Assembly (NCBI GenBank): GCA_002205965.3
Contig: NADL03000547.1
Span: forward strand, 62,001-126,000
Length of the DNA stretch: 64,000 nucleotides
Direction: 5' to 3'
Source of the DNA: Kappaphycus alvarezii
Taxonomy: Eukaryota; Rhodophyta; Florideophyceae; Gigartinales; Solieriaceae
Numbering within the stretch: the stretch's first letter is position 1; each line of letters begins with the position of its first letter. Made by a program: the position numbers and the translations under genes. Below, one piece after another: positions 41,628 to 52,710 of this stretch. The notes under the pieces are model-generated. The model made no database searches, was not told the DNA's origin, and was given only the letters and a program-made list of their open reading frames with translations.

Positions 41628-42895
41628 TTATAGTCTCTCAAACGGGTACGGATGCATCTGATTACCAATATGATGCTCTAAAAAGTCGGTTCGCATTACT
41701 GGTGCCTCACTTTGTATCATAGCCTCATATATTGGTTTGATAACATCGAGGTGGGGTTGAATACATTCTTCTTCCGTGACTCTTCCGAATCTTCCAAGAG
41801 TGAAAAAATATATGTGATATGCAAACTCTTCTGGAAGATGCCGGAGGAATGGATGCCGATAAGAGAAGAAGACGCGCGTCATCAAGAACGAATCTTCGTA
41901 AGATAAGTGCGGTCCATATAGTGACCTAAAACATAAACAGATGCTTATCATGAAATAAGAAATGACCTGCCCATCGTTCGCGTCCTCGGAGATATTGCGC
42001 AGCCAAAAAGATAATCTTCTTCTTCCGACTGTATGTTGTGCATCGTTGTGAAGGAGAGCTAGAGATGAAGTTGTGGTGGACGGTCCCGATGAATGGCCGC
42101 GACCAGCTCCTGATGTACTGGGAACTGCATGAGGTCCTCTCGGGGACGACAGGAACCTCTTCTGGCGGGTTGTTGTCTCCCGAAGGTCCTCCTCTGGTCA
42201 TCATCACTGCTTCAGGAGGATCCTCGCCGACTCCAACGTTCCCAATTTGTGGCGGAGAAACGTAAGGTTCCCAAAGAGGATACGGGACCAGTCTGTATTC
42301 CATATCTGGGGGTAAGGCGTAACCTCTCAGTCGCACATCTTGGTTGTTCTTGAGAAATACGTAAATTGGAAGGATAATATTCAGATACGTTTGCGACAAG
42401 TCTCCGCAGCTACTATTCCATATCTTCCTATAGAGTAATGATGTATCACCTCCACAAACTCTGGACCTGCTTCCATGAACCTTCCGTTTTGGAATGAAAA
42501 TAGAACTCTTATTAATAGTCTGAAATCTTCCTCAGGTAGCAATGGTCCGTTCAACGTACGAAAACATAGGCATATATTATGTAGAAATGGATGATTACGT
42601 GGAGTTCGTAGTAGTCCCGCGTAATCGAGATGATCCATTCCTAGGCCCTTTTTCCTCCCATAGGAATCATTCTGTAGTTAAAGATGAGTATGCCCCGTAG
42701 TTGCGCATAGTCCTGTGTGAGAAGGAATTCTTCAGGCCTCTGATGGTAAGGGACCAGAAGACGTGCATGGATGGCCCTCCTTGATCTCTTCCCTGAGCTT
42801 GAACAGAGCTGATAGTGCGGGTGTCTTTCCTCCGTGACGATGCAAGGGTTCGAGTACTTGGTTTGGAAGGACGGCCACTTCACAGACTGCTGCAT
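41628..42895 (-). pseudogene. Ty3-C accessory region with a tandemly duplicated domain (unknown)
   Basis: After integrase, minus-strand coding continues from an ATG at 42893-42895. A first part (42895-42641: KWPSFQTKYSNPCIV, HQRPEEFLLTQDYAQLRG) is followed, after a frameshift, by two related domains. Domain 1 (about 42600-42270) has NICLCFRTLNGPLLPEEDF and IHHYSIGRYGIVAAETC, then LNIILPIYVFLKNNQ. Domain 2 (41951-41628) has SICLCFRSLYGPHLSYEDS, IYFFTLGRFGRVTEEEC and LDVIKPIYEAMIQSE. Shared residues cover the whole ~100-residue unit. Between them is a Pro/acidic linker (GVGEDPPEAVMMTRGGPSG). There is no membrane segment or signal peptide, so it is not a typical env. I recognise no family. Confidence 0.6.
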
Positions 42896-42978
42896 TGCTT
42901 TTCCATGTACTACAAGTACTTTAGAGCCAAATGAAAAGGTTCTGACTGCAGGTTCTGCATCCTTATTTCTTGTCTGAG

Positions 42979-43730
42979 TTATCGCGCGATGTCATCTCCA
43001 GCCTTCGGTGGCCAGTAGTTCAACTTCCTACTCTCTACATCGATAATATTTGTTTCCATGTCTCTCTGTAACATTCTAAGGGCCCTTCCGTACATCAGCT
43101 CGAATGGTGAGCGTCCATTTTTTCCTCTTCTTCGACGATAGCCGTATAAAACTTTTGGTAAGGCATCTTTCCACTGGATTTCATTCTCCGACATAGTTTT
43201 CGATATTGCTCGTTTGATGGTTCCAACCATCCTCTCCGCTTTCCCGTTGGACATAGGAGCGTATGCGAGAACGGTCTTCAGCTGAATCCCTTTCTCTTCC
43301 AAAAAACGAAGCAGTGAAGTCGCAGTAAAACAAAGGGCGTTATCCGAGATGATCCTATTTAGAACACCAAACGGTTCAATTATTTCTTTTTCGATGAATC
43401 TCAGTACCACCTCAGCATTTGCCTCCTCAACTGCAACTGCTATTGGCCATCCAGTAAGATGTTCCACCCCTATAAGGAGATATTTGTTTCCGGAAGAGGT
43501 TTCCTTGAACGGGCCCGCAAAGTCAATTGAGAAGGTTTCAAAGGACCGGAAACTAAAACTTAGAGTGTCTTATACTTCCGTATTGGAGTGAATTTTTGGC
43601 AGTTGTCGCAGAATTTCACGAAATTATAGACGTCCTTATGGATACCGGGCCGCCCGAATCTCTCAGTTACGAATTTTTTGGTTGTTTCGAGATCCCAATG
43701 CCCTAACTCATCATGGAGTCCTCAAGATCT
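42979..43730 (-). pseudogene. pol: Ty3-C integrase
   Basis: Zinc region HDELGHWDLETTKKF and CDNCQK (43720-43600). Core: FSIDFAGPFKE (first Asp, near 43520), IISDNALCF (second Asp) and MSNGKAERMVGTIKRAIS (Glu) in the frame 43467-42979. It ends in YGYRRRRGKNGRSPFELMYG and a short tail. One stop lies between the zinc region and the core. Confidence 0.85.
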
Positions 43731-43888
43731 TCATTCTTTCTTTCAAAGGGGCCACTAGTAGGGGACCGGCTTTATAGTGTGCCGGAAGAGTTTCCCATTC
43801 CACAATGTAAAAGCCTTTTGATTCCTGCGTACCCAATTTCTGTGTTTAAGGTCAACCTTTCTCATTTCTAGTCCATCGAGGAATTTGA

Positions 43889-44503
43889 TCAGTCCGTGAA
43901 TATAGCTTCGTACTCGTTATCGTTCGGCAACTGCAACTTGGCGACTCCGACGATGTCCTCCGAAGCTTTTTCATTTGGAATCAGTGCGTCCCTCAAGCGG
44001 GATAGGTAATCGGCAGGCTGATTATTGCGTCCGGGTCTATACACAATTTCAAACCGATATTCTGCGAAAATGTCGAGCCATCGGGTTAATCGGTGATGTA
44101 CATCCTTCTTTTGGAATGCTGTCTTAAGTGCCTGGTGATCAGTTATCAAGACAAATTTCTCGAGTGATAAAAGGTATACGCGAAACTTTTTCAGCGCGAA
44201 GACGACAGCTAGCGCTTCTTTCTCGCAGACTGAGTATCTCCTTTCCGAATCATTCAGAGTTCGGCTTGCGAATTGAACAGGGTGTAGTCTTCCGTTTTCA
44301 TCTTTTTGGGACAAAACGGCACCCAAAGACCGTTCTGAGGCATCTGTTTCCACAACGAATGGTCTCTTGAAATCTGGGTACATGAGAACTGGGGGGACAC
44401 ATAGCTTATCTTTAAGCTCCTGAAATGCATTTCCATTTCCTTGTCCAGTAAAATTTTCCGTTCTTCGTAGTGCTGGCATGTAACGGTGCTGCAGTCTTGG
44501 CAA
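43889..44503 (-). pseudogene. pol: Ty3-C RNase H
   Basis: Open for 204 codons: FVVETDASERSLGAVLSQKD (Asp), RRYSVCEKEALAVVFALKKF (Glu), VLITDHQALKTAF (Asp) and FEIVYRPGRNNQPADYLSRL. It overlaps the end of the reverse-transcriptase frame, from which it is separated by a frameshift. Confidence 0.9.
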
Positions 44504-45320
44504 AATCTTTGATAAATCTTCTGTAATATGAGGCCAGTCCTAAGAAGCTTCGAACCTCCGTTTTGAGGCGGGCCTTGGTGCCAACTTGATTTTTTTCGTT
44601 TTTCTGGATCCACTCTAATTCCTCTTGATCGACGATATGGCCGAGTAATTGGATAGAAGTTTTCGCAAAGAAGCATTTGCTCAACTTAATTTTCAAGCTA
44701 TACTCCGATATCCTCTCCACAACTGTCTTGACGTGCGAGATGTGCTGATCCAATGTTTCTGAGAATATGACGACATCATCGATATAGACTCTTTCGAATG
44801 GAAGTCCTTTCAAAACCTCGTTCATCATTCTTGGAATGTAGCTGGTGCATTCATGAGACCAAAAGGCATCACTTCCAACCTGAACGTACCGGCTTTGCTG
44901 GTAAAGGTTGTTTTTTCCTTACATTTTTCATCCAATGGAATCTGCCAATAGCCAGTGTAAAGGTCAATTGAGGTGAATATCTCCCATCCTTCAGGTCTCA
45001 GGATCTCCTCCATGTTCGGAATCGGAAATCGATCGGGTATCATTCTCTGGTTCAGTTGTCGGTAATCGACGCAAAACGCAGCTTTCCATCCTTCTTTGGT
45101 GCGACCACAACTGGAAACGACCATGGGGATGAAACTGGTCGAATAATATCATTTTTCAGCATACTTGTAACATTTTCTGAGATAAATTGGTCATATTTTG
45201 GCGGTTGACGTCTATGCTTGTGGTAAATCGGTTGAGTGTCGGTAAGTTCGAACGAGTGAGTAACCGGTACACTTGCTTGTCTTAAATCTGAAACGCTCCA
45301 TGCAATTACTTCGGAAGATG
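44412..45320 (-). pseudogene. pol: Ty3-C reverse transcriptase
   Basis: FELTDTQPIYHKHRRQPPKY upstream, then FCVDYRQLNQRMIPDRFPIP, FTSIDLYTGYWQIPLDEKCK, LEVMPFGLMNAPATFQ. After a frameshift near 44825 comes the catalytic box VYIDDVVIFSETLDQHISH and FLGLASYYRRFIKDFAKTAA. All catalytic Asp residues are present. Confidence 0.9.
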
Positions 45321-46282
45321 TTAACAGGTCGGATATTTTCTGTGAGGCGGGGCGGGAAGGTGCTGCACTTTTACTTGGATTTCTGCTATTTGGCGCCCTT
45401 TTTCTTCTTGATCTTCAACCTCAATATTTTGAAGGACCTCTTCCGTCGTGCTCACATCTTCATATATGGAATTCGACATATTCTTATTTTCTTCGCAAAG
45501 GTAATCTTCTTTCATGCTCCGAATTCTGTCCTTTGATTCGATATCATCGCAAAAAGAAACACATTCGGGTTTCAAACTTATCCTAGAATCCCAGTCGTCA
45601 TCTGTTTCAAACCCAGAATCATAATCGTCCCATGCCATGTTCATTACCCCCGAGGGTACCCTTTTCCACTTCCGAAAGTGTTAGTTGGTTCCGAATCTTC
45701 GCTGTCATAGCTAGAAGTGAAATCTTCACTGTCAGTTTCTTTTAAATCTTCAGGATGCGTGCTTTTGTCGAAATCCAGGGGCATCTTCATGGTTCTGCCG
45801 TCAATATTAACTGAAATCATTTGCTTGCCCAAGTCAATGCATGTCCCTAGTCTTTCCATGGTGGGGCAGCCAATGATTGCATCGAAAGGGAGATCAGGCA
45901 TGACAAGAAAGTCTACATCAACTTTAGAGTCCCCAAAGAACACGGAAACCTTGTCAACAGTGCCCATGCATTTTGATACGGTTCCATCCGCTACAGTTAT
46001 TTTTCGAGTAGTTGGAGTAATGTCGAGACCTAGATCTGTCACCAACGTTTCTGAAATGAGGTTTGGAACAGCACCCGAATCGAAGAGAGCTTGGGTTTTC
46101 ATTCCCAATACTTTGACTGGCACCAGCTTAAGACGTCTTGGTGCTGTCGAGGCCGATTGAAGAAACAGTTTCTTACCCTTAGCGGACTTATTAGACCTGA
46201 TAATTTTTTTCAGTTCTTTTCTCTCATCCTCTGCGTCGCCCTCAAAAGTTGACCAAACGTTATCCCAGTGGGGCCGATGCAA
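45321..46282 (-). pseudogene. Ty3-C aspartic protease and acidic linker
   Basis: The frame 46282-45644 holds the linker and the protease: TQALFDSGAVPNLIS (D-S-G, residues 68-70), ITVADGTVSKCMGTV, FLVMPDLPFDAIIGCPTMER. An acidic linker (45644-45321) leads to RT. Confidence 0.85.
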
Positions 46283-47560
46283 GCTCAGCCACCAAATTGT
46301 ACCTCTTCACATTCTCTAGTACGTCCTTAGAGATACTCTTAACTTTCTTACTCTTTTTCGTCTTCTTGGCCGGAGTGACTCCCACTCCTGGAACAACTTG
46401 ATCAGACCTCTTGGTTCGAGGAGGTACAGGTGCTGGGATATGCTCCAGCATTCCATACTCTAGCCTAGGTTTCTTCGATAAAATGTTCCCTTCCCCATCC
46501 CTTTTTGTCACATTGACTTGACTAATCTCTTCAGCGATGGATACGTTACCGGCATCCGTCAACCTTTGATCCCTTCTATTTTGTAAGATTTTCACCTCTG
46601 GTCCTGACTCACTCCTTGCTTCCGATAAATTTGCTCTTCTGTTGTCTTTAGACCAGCAGTTACTTTCATGATGCCCATATCGACCGCACTTTGCACAACG
46701 AGTGTTTCTATGTGGATTATCAGGACACCTGTTTGCAAAGTGTCCAGGCTTGTGACAGTAAGAACAGACTTCTGCGGCCTTAGGGGCCCCACACTGGTTC
46801 TTTCTAATGGTAAGAGTAAGGCTTTCTAACTGCGAGGTTATCATGTCAAGTCGATTATCGAATCGGGTTTCCAACCTTTCTTCCAAGTTTTTGACATCGC
46901 TCCTGACAGATTCTAATGCCGCTAAACTAGTAGTCGGCCTTTGATTATTCTTTTCAGGATGTACGATAGACATCGATGTGCGGGTTTCCCTCAATACCTC
47001 ACTCAGTGACTGAAACGTCTCCGAATTTTTGACAAATTCTACTATGGTACCTTTCAGTTCATCAAAAGTGTGAGGGCCCTTGATGAGGAGGAAATCGGAG
47101 AGCCGCTTATCCCCATAGCCGCCTTACGCAGCATTCCGTACTTGGCTTGGGCGTTGAACCCAGCCTTTTAATAAAGATCACACAAGTACACCAATGAGCT
47201 TAACAAATCGTCGAAGTTGAGCCAGGCCTCTATGGCGGTACGAATCATCTCATCTGGTTCTACCTCCTTAGCATACTCTTTCACAAGCCACTCACATACC
47301 TCACCGAAGTTACGCCCATCCCGTTAAGAGACCACCCGTCGATTAACTTGGACTTATATTTGTGCTTTGCGTCACCATGAAGATAGGCGAAGATACTTGC
47401 GGCCTTCTCTTCATCTCCCTTCCAACGCATCACAACGTTGACATATGTGTAAAGACATTCCTCAACGTCTTCATTCTTGCCCCTTGTGAACGTTGTACGA
47501 GCAGCGTTGCGATCCAAGATTACAGAAACGAAATCCCCCGAAGTGTTCCTTACTACTGCT
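46260..47560 (-). pseudogene. gag: Ty3-C gag
   Basis: The capsid part has ARTTFTRGKNEDVEECLYTY and ASIFAYLHGDAKHKYKSKLI in the frame 47517-47281, then broken sequence. The frame 46994-46260 (244 codons) holds a predicted coiled coil (residues 20-60), two intact CCHC knuckles at residues 77-90 (CSYCHKPGHFANRC) and 100-113 (CAKCGRYGHHESNC), and the KKTKKSKKVKSISKDVLENV linker. Confidence 0.85.
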
Positions 47561-47585
47561 CAACTCGAACACCTCGGGTGCAACC

Positions 47586-47602
47586 CCTCCACAATAGTAC
47601 CA
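47586..47602 (-). other. Ty3-C primer binding site
   Basis: On the minus strand TGGTACTATTGTGGAGG, two bases after the LTR end CTATCA. Almost the same as in Ty3-B. Confidence 0.65.
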
Positions 47603-47604
47603 CA

Positions 47605-48323
47605 TGATAGGGGTAAATCGGCGGGGAAGAGATCCTCAGAACCAATTACCCTGAGAAGGAGGTGTTGCGAGCGACAAAAGTGCTACCGTGGTATTGTTGA
47701 ACGAACAAAAGGGAGTGTATATAGAAGAGAGGTGAGGAAGCTACAAGCAAGTATAAAAGGGGCAGGGTCTACCACTGATGCTCTGCGACCAGCGTAAGAA
47801 AAAGTTTTCTCGGGTCTGAAGTTGACTCTCAACTTCCTACTACTCGGGACTTGGCTTGAAGTTGTCTGCTAACTTGCTTCACCTCCACTAAAGGAAGCAG
47901 TTTACTCGGCTTATATAGACTTTTGGCTACCCCAAAAGTCTCAAACAAACATACTAATAACCATAAAATTTATTCACGGTAATCGTGTGAACCAGAGAGA
48001 CTATTAGGAGATATTTCCTCAAGGTAAATATCTAGGTGTAGTACCCATGCCAGCCACCCATCGGCCAGGGGTGGGAATTGATGTGGCCATTATATAGACC
48101 TTTCAGAGTCACTCGTAGTATCACCCACAACCTGGAACTGTACTGACATGTACTATGACAACGTGTCCTAAAATGAAAAAATCAACCGATGAATTTGTCA
48201 CACTCACCCAAATTAAAAGTATCTTGCAAATTCAAAAACTGTAAAAATATCTTCCCAATTCCGATACTGTATACAATCATGGTCCTCATCTAGATTTTTT
48301 CGTGTCCGAATTTGCGCACATCA
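47605..48323 (-). repeat. Ty3-C 5' LTR
   Basis: Partner of 40824-41543. In sense direction it reads TGATGTGCGC to CCCCTATCA. Confidence 0.9.
47909..47919 (-). promoter_or_regulatory. TATA box of LTR-C
   Basis: TCTATATAAGC on the minus strand. It is kept in all LTR-C copies (near 1325, 2740, 4400 and 41137), in line with a core promoter. Confidence 0.5.
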
Positions 48324-48368
48324 ACCTTCTCGATAATGCCGAGGCAGTGCCAAACGGTCCTCTTCCTG

Positions 48369-48712
48369 TGTGTGAACCAGAGAGACTATTAGGAGATATT
48401 TCCTCAAGGTAAATATCTAGGTGTAGTACCCATGCCAGCCACCCATCGGCCAGGGGTGGGAATTGATGTGGCCATTATATAGACCTTTCAGAGTCACTCG
48501 TAGTATCACCCACAACCTGGAACTGTACTGACATCTACTATGACAACGTGTCCTAAAATGAAAAAATCAACCGATGAATTTGTCACACTCACCCAAATTA
48601 AAAGTATCTTGCAAATTCAAAAACTGTAAAATATCTTCCCAATTCCGATACTGTATACAATTATGGTCCTCATCTAGATTTTTTTCGTGTGCCAATTTTG
48701 CGCACATCAAAT
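48369..48712 (-). mobile_element. Partial LTR-C copy in tandem
   Basis: TGTGAACCAGAGAGACTATTAGG to GCGCACATCA repeats the distal half (U3) of the adjacent LTR. It lacks the TATA half. Probably a truncated LTR or a product of unequal exchange. Confidence 0.8.
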
Positions 48713-48911
48713 ATCTTGGAAGATATCCCTGTCGCGGTAGGGTGTTGAGACGATTTCCAGGGGAGTGGGCAAGGGGAATGACGCCGGTGTATCATGCGGC
48801 GTGGGGTCCGATTGCATGGGGTGGACCGAATTCATGGTGGGGAGGAGCAGAATCAGTCCGACTGGCCTGTTGACTGATGGTGGGGCTCCTCCGCACGTTG
48901 TACGCCAGCCA

Positions 48912-49643
48912 TCATTGGCCGCATGGAAACGTGCGATGCGGACTCGTTACCCATCGTTGCCGCGGAGGCGACGGTGGGAGGGAGAACGGCCCTGGGCGCC
49001 GGTGGTGTGTTGGGCACCATGAGGAACTCCGACGCCTGGGCTTCTTCAGTTGCGGGCATCGGCGTTTTGACGCCGACGGGGAAGAGCCCGGGGAGCGGAG
49101 TGTGAGGTCTGGTGTGTGTCCAGCGGCGGGGCGGCGAGCGACAGGTGGGGAGGAGGGTGTGCCCCCGTTGGGGCGTTTGGGGGCTTGTGCGGGGCCGGGT
49201 GAGGCCGCGACGGTTTTGGTCGGGGCCGCGGCGGTGGGTTTGGCGGGATTTTCGGGCGGTGTTTGGGCGGGCGTGCGGGCGGGATTCCCGCGGGTCGGGC
49301 GGCGCGCCTCAGCAATGAGGCGGGCATCGTGACAGAGGGCAATGGCCATGGCGTTGCGGACGTGAGGGGCAACCCACGAACGCAGCTTGGGGCTCACCAG
49401 GCGAGCCGCTTCACGTTGGAGGCGGGTGGCCACATCGTTTGCGGCAGAGATATCCACTGTGGCGCAGTGCTGCGTGAGCGTCAGAGGCAAAACGTACAGG
49501 TCCGGATACGTAAGACGGAGATGAGCGAGGACGTTGAAAACGTCAGGGCGGGCCGGGGCGGGAAAATATGGGTAGAAAAATTTCCCGACGAGCGGGACTA
49601 GGACGAAGGGGGGCAGGTTAGTCTTGACAAGGGCGGCGGCCAA
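48912..49643 (-). pseudogene. GC-rich ORF of unknown function
   Basis: A 243-codon open frame with base composition unlike its neighbours. The first 110 residues look folded (VLAHLRLTYPDLYVLPLTLT, AANDVATRLQREAARLVSPK, VRNAMAIALCHDARLIAEAR). The rest is Pro/Ala/Arg-rich and low in complexity. There is no ATG; an in-frame TAG at about 49652 precedes it, and the phase upstream (FAPSPTSGFPSFDTAHR) seems to belong to the same protein. It may be a gag-like protein of another element. Plus-strand frames here are shadows. Confidence 0.4.
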
Positions 49644-49779
49644 GCAGAGCTAGCGATGGGCTGTGTCAAACGATGGAAAGCCGGACGTAGGAGACGGGGC
49701 GAATACCACGTGGAGGAGGTCGGGGGCAGGCGGGCGAACGGGTTAGGGACATGGCTAAGTGGTTTCCAGTTTTGAAATC

Positions 49780-50330
49780 GGTTGCAAATCGATGTGAGTG
49801 TAATGGTGTACAATCTTAAGTTTGACGAGAGGTATAGTTAGCATATCTGGGCTGTTGTGGTCCCACGGGACGTGGTGGATGCCGACCTTTTTTCTACCTC
49901 ATATGGTCGAGGATGTGGTAGTAGGGGATATCGATGAGCTTTCTGCGTTTTGTGGTTGAGCAGCTGCTGCACACTTGTATGTCAGGTAGCTTGTCGATGA
50001 GTAGATTGGTTGGGTGAAAAGATAATATGTGCAGTCTACTAGGAGCCGTTGAAGCCAGGCCGTTTGTTGGGTAGCGTCGGAGGCGGCAATAAATTCTGCC
50101 TTGAAAGTGCTTTTGGCAGCAATAGATTACTTTTCGCTGGACCAGCTGACCGGAGAGCCGTAAATTGTGTGAACTATTCCGGTGCGAAACTTGCGGTCGG
50201 TAGTGTTCGCAAAACCGGAGTCGGAGAAATTGTTGAGTGGATTTGGAGCATTTTCTCCGTCTTTGATGGTGTAAAGAAATTGAAATGAGGTGGAACCTAC
50301 GATATTTTTTCGAGAAACATCCAAATGTAA
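49780..50330 (-). pseudogene. pol: Copia-type RNase H fragment of a second lineage
   Basis: Minus-strand sequence reads FSDSGFANTTDRKFRTGIVH, YGSPVSWSSEKQSIAAKST, FKAEFIAASDATQQTAWLQR and, near the end, VGIHHVPWDHNSPDMLTIPL. This is the classic copia RNase H (D-S-D-x-A, G-S-P-V-S-W-S-S-K-K-Q, E-A-E-Y, I-x-x-V-P-T). It is unlike the RNase H of the element at 24862-30650, so two copia lineages are present. The rest of the element is not visible. Confidence 0.75.
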
Positions 50331-52482
50331 AAATTTTGTTCAGATGTGGCCAAAATGGAAATTATACTGACTTCATGGTAAAAAAGATGGGAAAATTCCT
50401 GTCCACTTTTCTGACCATCCGCCCAAGAGGGCCACATATGTAAACAGTACCCTTTATACATCCCTTTTTAGGCTTCCAGAAAACCTTTTTATCTAACGTA
50501 ATGGAACTGGATAAATAGTTTTAAGAGTCATAGATGTATACTTGTCCATGGCCGTTGCCGCTTACTTCTACTTGACATAATCAATGAAAATGGGTAACTT
50601 CCAAAGATAAGTATTATTTTATCTGTTTCATGGTGTCCTAATCATCATGAAGGAGAAAAATTTCGCACAGCGCTTGCGATATTTTCGCTTCCGTCCCCGC
50701 GAATTAAACGACGCGATTTTACTAACCGGATGAGTATCGGGACTGAACGCGCGTAACCCTCCCACAAGCCCTATTTTTTGCTGTCTTTATTTTACTTCGA
50801 CGTTTATCTTACGCGCCGCAGCTGGTGCGCTGATCACTCGGTTTTGGTAGTGCTTTGGTCAAGAGTCGAGAACGTAAGCACTCGGAAGTGAAGTTCGACG
50901 CAAACGCGCTCAATTAATATCATAAATTGTAGGATATTGACCAACAGTACTACCAAATAAAAAAATTGAAGGACGATCTGCAAGCTACTTACGTCCATTT
51001 TTGTACCTCTACCGCCCTTTGAACTCTTTCAATTTGTAAACTGCTATTCTACGGTATACCTATAATGTTACCTTTCTTGTAGATGTTCTAGACATGCTGT
51101 CTTGCTCACCTCTTTTCGCTTCTACAATCAAATATTTACTTTTAAGGCTTCGAACTCTTTCGTTACACTTATTTTCCATTCTGAATAAGCTATTTGAGTA
51201 GTTTGTCCCGCCGTCAATCTGAATCTTGTACATAAGTACAGAGTTTGCTCTTTATAGTTGCTTCGAGGCTTTTTCCCGTGTTTTGCTTCTCAGAAGCTAT
51301 GATCGTTCCCGTCGATAGTCCCTCATCTCCTTCATGATTTAAGTAAGCGCTTGTCAAGTTCGGTTATTCCATTGCTCTCCGTACATTCCTTCTCCTTAAT
51401 GACATCTATAGCTAAGAAAATGTCATCTAGTAGAACTTCACTTCGCCTTAGACTTCAACGGTAATAAATACAGCAACATTCTCCCTCACTACCGAGCAAT
51501 TATTCACTACTATTTACTTGAACTTCTCGCTCAACTTCTATCAAAACCTGTGTTTTGAAATGAAGAGCGATATAAACGTCTCATGTTGTGATAGCCCTCA
51601 ACAGAAGTATTTAGAATGTGGCGGAGATTTGAATATTGTCCTTTTTGCTTGCCTACTACAATTCGGAATTTGTCCGGTAGACGGGCTGAGAAGGAAGGGG
51701 AAGCCTCGTTAGTTCCCATGATTGATTCTTTTCGAAAGGCGTAGTTCCTTGGTGTGGGGAAAGAGGTAAAGGGCAAATTTACCAGTGGGAAAGGAAGGCA
51801 GAATATAAGTTCAATTGAGTATGCAAACTTTAATTGATGCGTAGCTTAGACAGAAACTTGAACCCCTCGCGGCGCGTGCGCACGGAGGCAGTGCTCCAAC
51901 TGGAAAAATTTAAAATTGCACTTGCATTGCACTTTAGTAAAATATAAGATGTCTGATAAAGAGAGAATCATCATAATTTGTACATTTGTTGTATTTTTTT
52001 CAAAACAGTTCTCATTTTTGTGAGCCAACGCCTGTGATTAATCTCTCTATGACTATATTCTTGATATCCCCTTAGATGTATTGGATCACAAGGTTTATTT
52101 GAAATAAAATGTAGTTCTGACGAAAGTAAATATCGGGACTCAAAATTACATGTTTCAGAAGCACTTCTATCACATATGAAAAATTATTCTTAAAATCAAA
52201 AATAATTGCTGGACCGATGGTGACATGTAAGAAAATTGCTTAATGATTTCAACAATTAAATGTCCCGACTAATACGCTTTCTGATTTTTCATAATTAATA
52301 CAAACCACCGATATCCCCCCACGCAATTCGTTCAGTTCTGAAGCTCATGAATACGTCTTCAGAATTTCAATACGGATTAAAAAAATCAATTTATAGAGTT
52401 GTACTACACCTCCTTTTCATCTCAGCATTCTTAATTCTGTTTAAGCTTTACTTTATTGTAATAAAGACAAATTTGTAGCTTT
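50331..52482. other. AT-rich stretch without recognised genes
   Basis: Composition becomes AT-rich from about 50.3 kb. Short frames only (for example 51531-51776 minus). No motif or repeat recognised. Confidence 0.5.
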
Positions 52483-52710
52483 TCAACTACAGGGGAATTG
52501 ATAATAACAAAAGATGTTGCCGCTGACTAGGCTAATAGTGACTACCATAAAGATGTAGGCAAAAATTTTAAACAGAATATTTCCAAATGTAATTCCAATC
52601 ATAACTCTTATCAAACTGTGACAGTCAAAAAACATTCTGCTCAGATTTAACCAGATCATGAAGTAACTTACCAAGCAGAGGAGCACAATATAAATTCCAC
52701 CCAGGTACAT
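52483..52710 (-). CDS. Possible small hydrophobic protein
   Basis: A 75-codon frame with ATG at 52708-52710. It is almost wholly hydrophobic, with two or three potential membrane segments (GGIYIVLLCLVSYFMIWLNL; ILFKIFAYIFMVVTISLVSG). Such frames arise by chance in AT-rich DNA, because poly-A/T codons give Phe, Ile and Leu. No family recognised. Confidence 0.2.
   Translation of the reverse strand: MYLGGIYIVLLCLVSYFMIWLNLSRMFFDCHSLIRVMIGITFGNILFKIFAYIFMVVTISLVSGNIFCYYQFPCS

Larger units (their letters stand above)
40824..48323 (-). mobile_element. Ty3-C: Ty3/gypsy-type LTR retrotransposon
   Basis: Two direct LTRs of about 720 bp with nine differences enclose gag, protease, RT, RNase H and integrase on the minus strand, followed by an accessory coding region in the same direction. 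Primer site at 47586-47602. No clean target duplication was found. This is the youngest element in the window, yet its frames already contain several frameshifts. Confidence 0.9.

Noticed and set aside
42038..42353. Plus-strand ORFs within Ty3-C
   Set aside because: They overlap the minus-strand accessory region, where the duplicated domain supports the minus reading.
49046..49601. Several plus-strand and alternative GC-rich ORFs
   Set aside because: GC-rich DNA lacks stops in all frames. Only the 49643-48912 frame has a region that looks folded.
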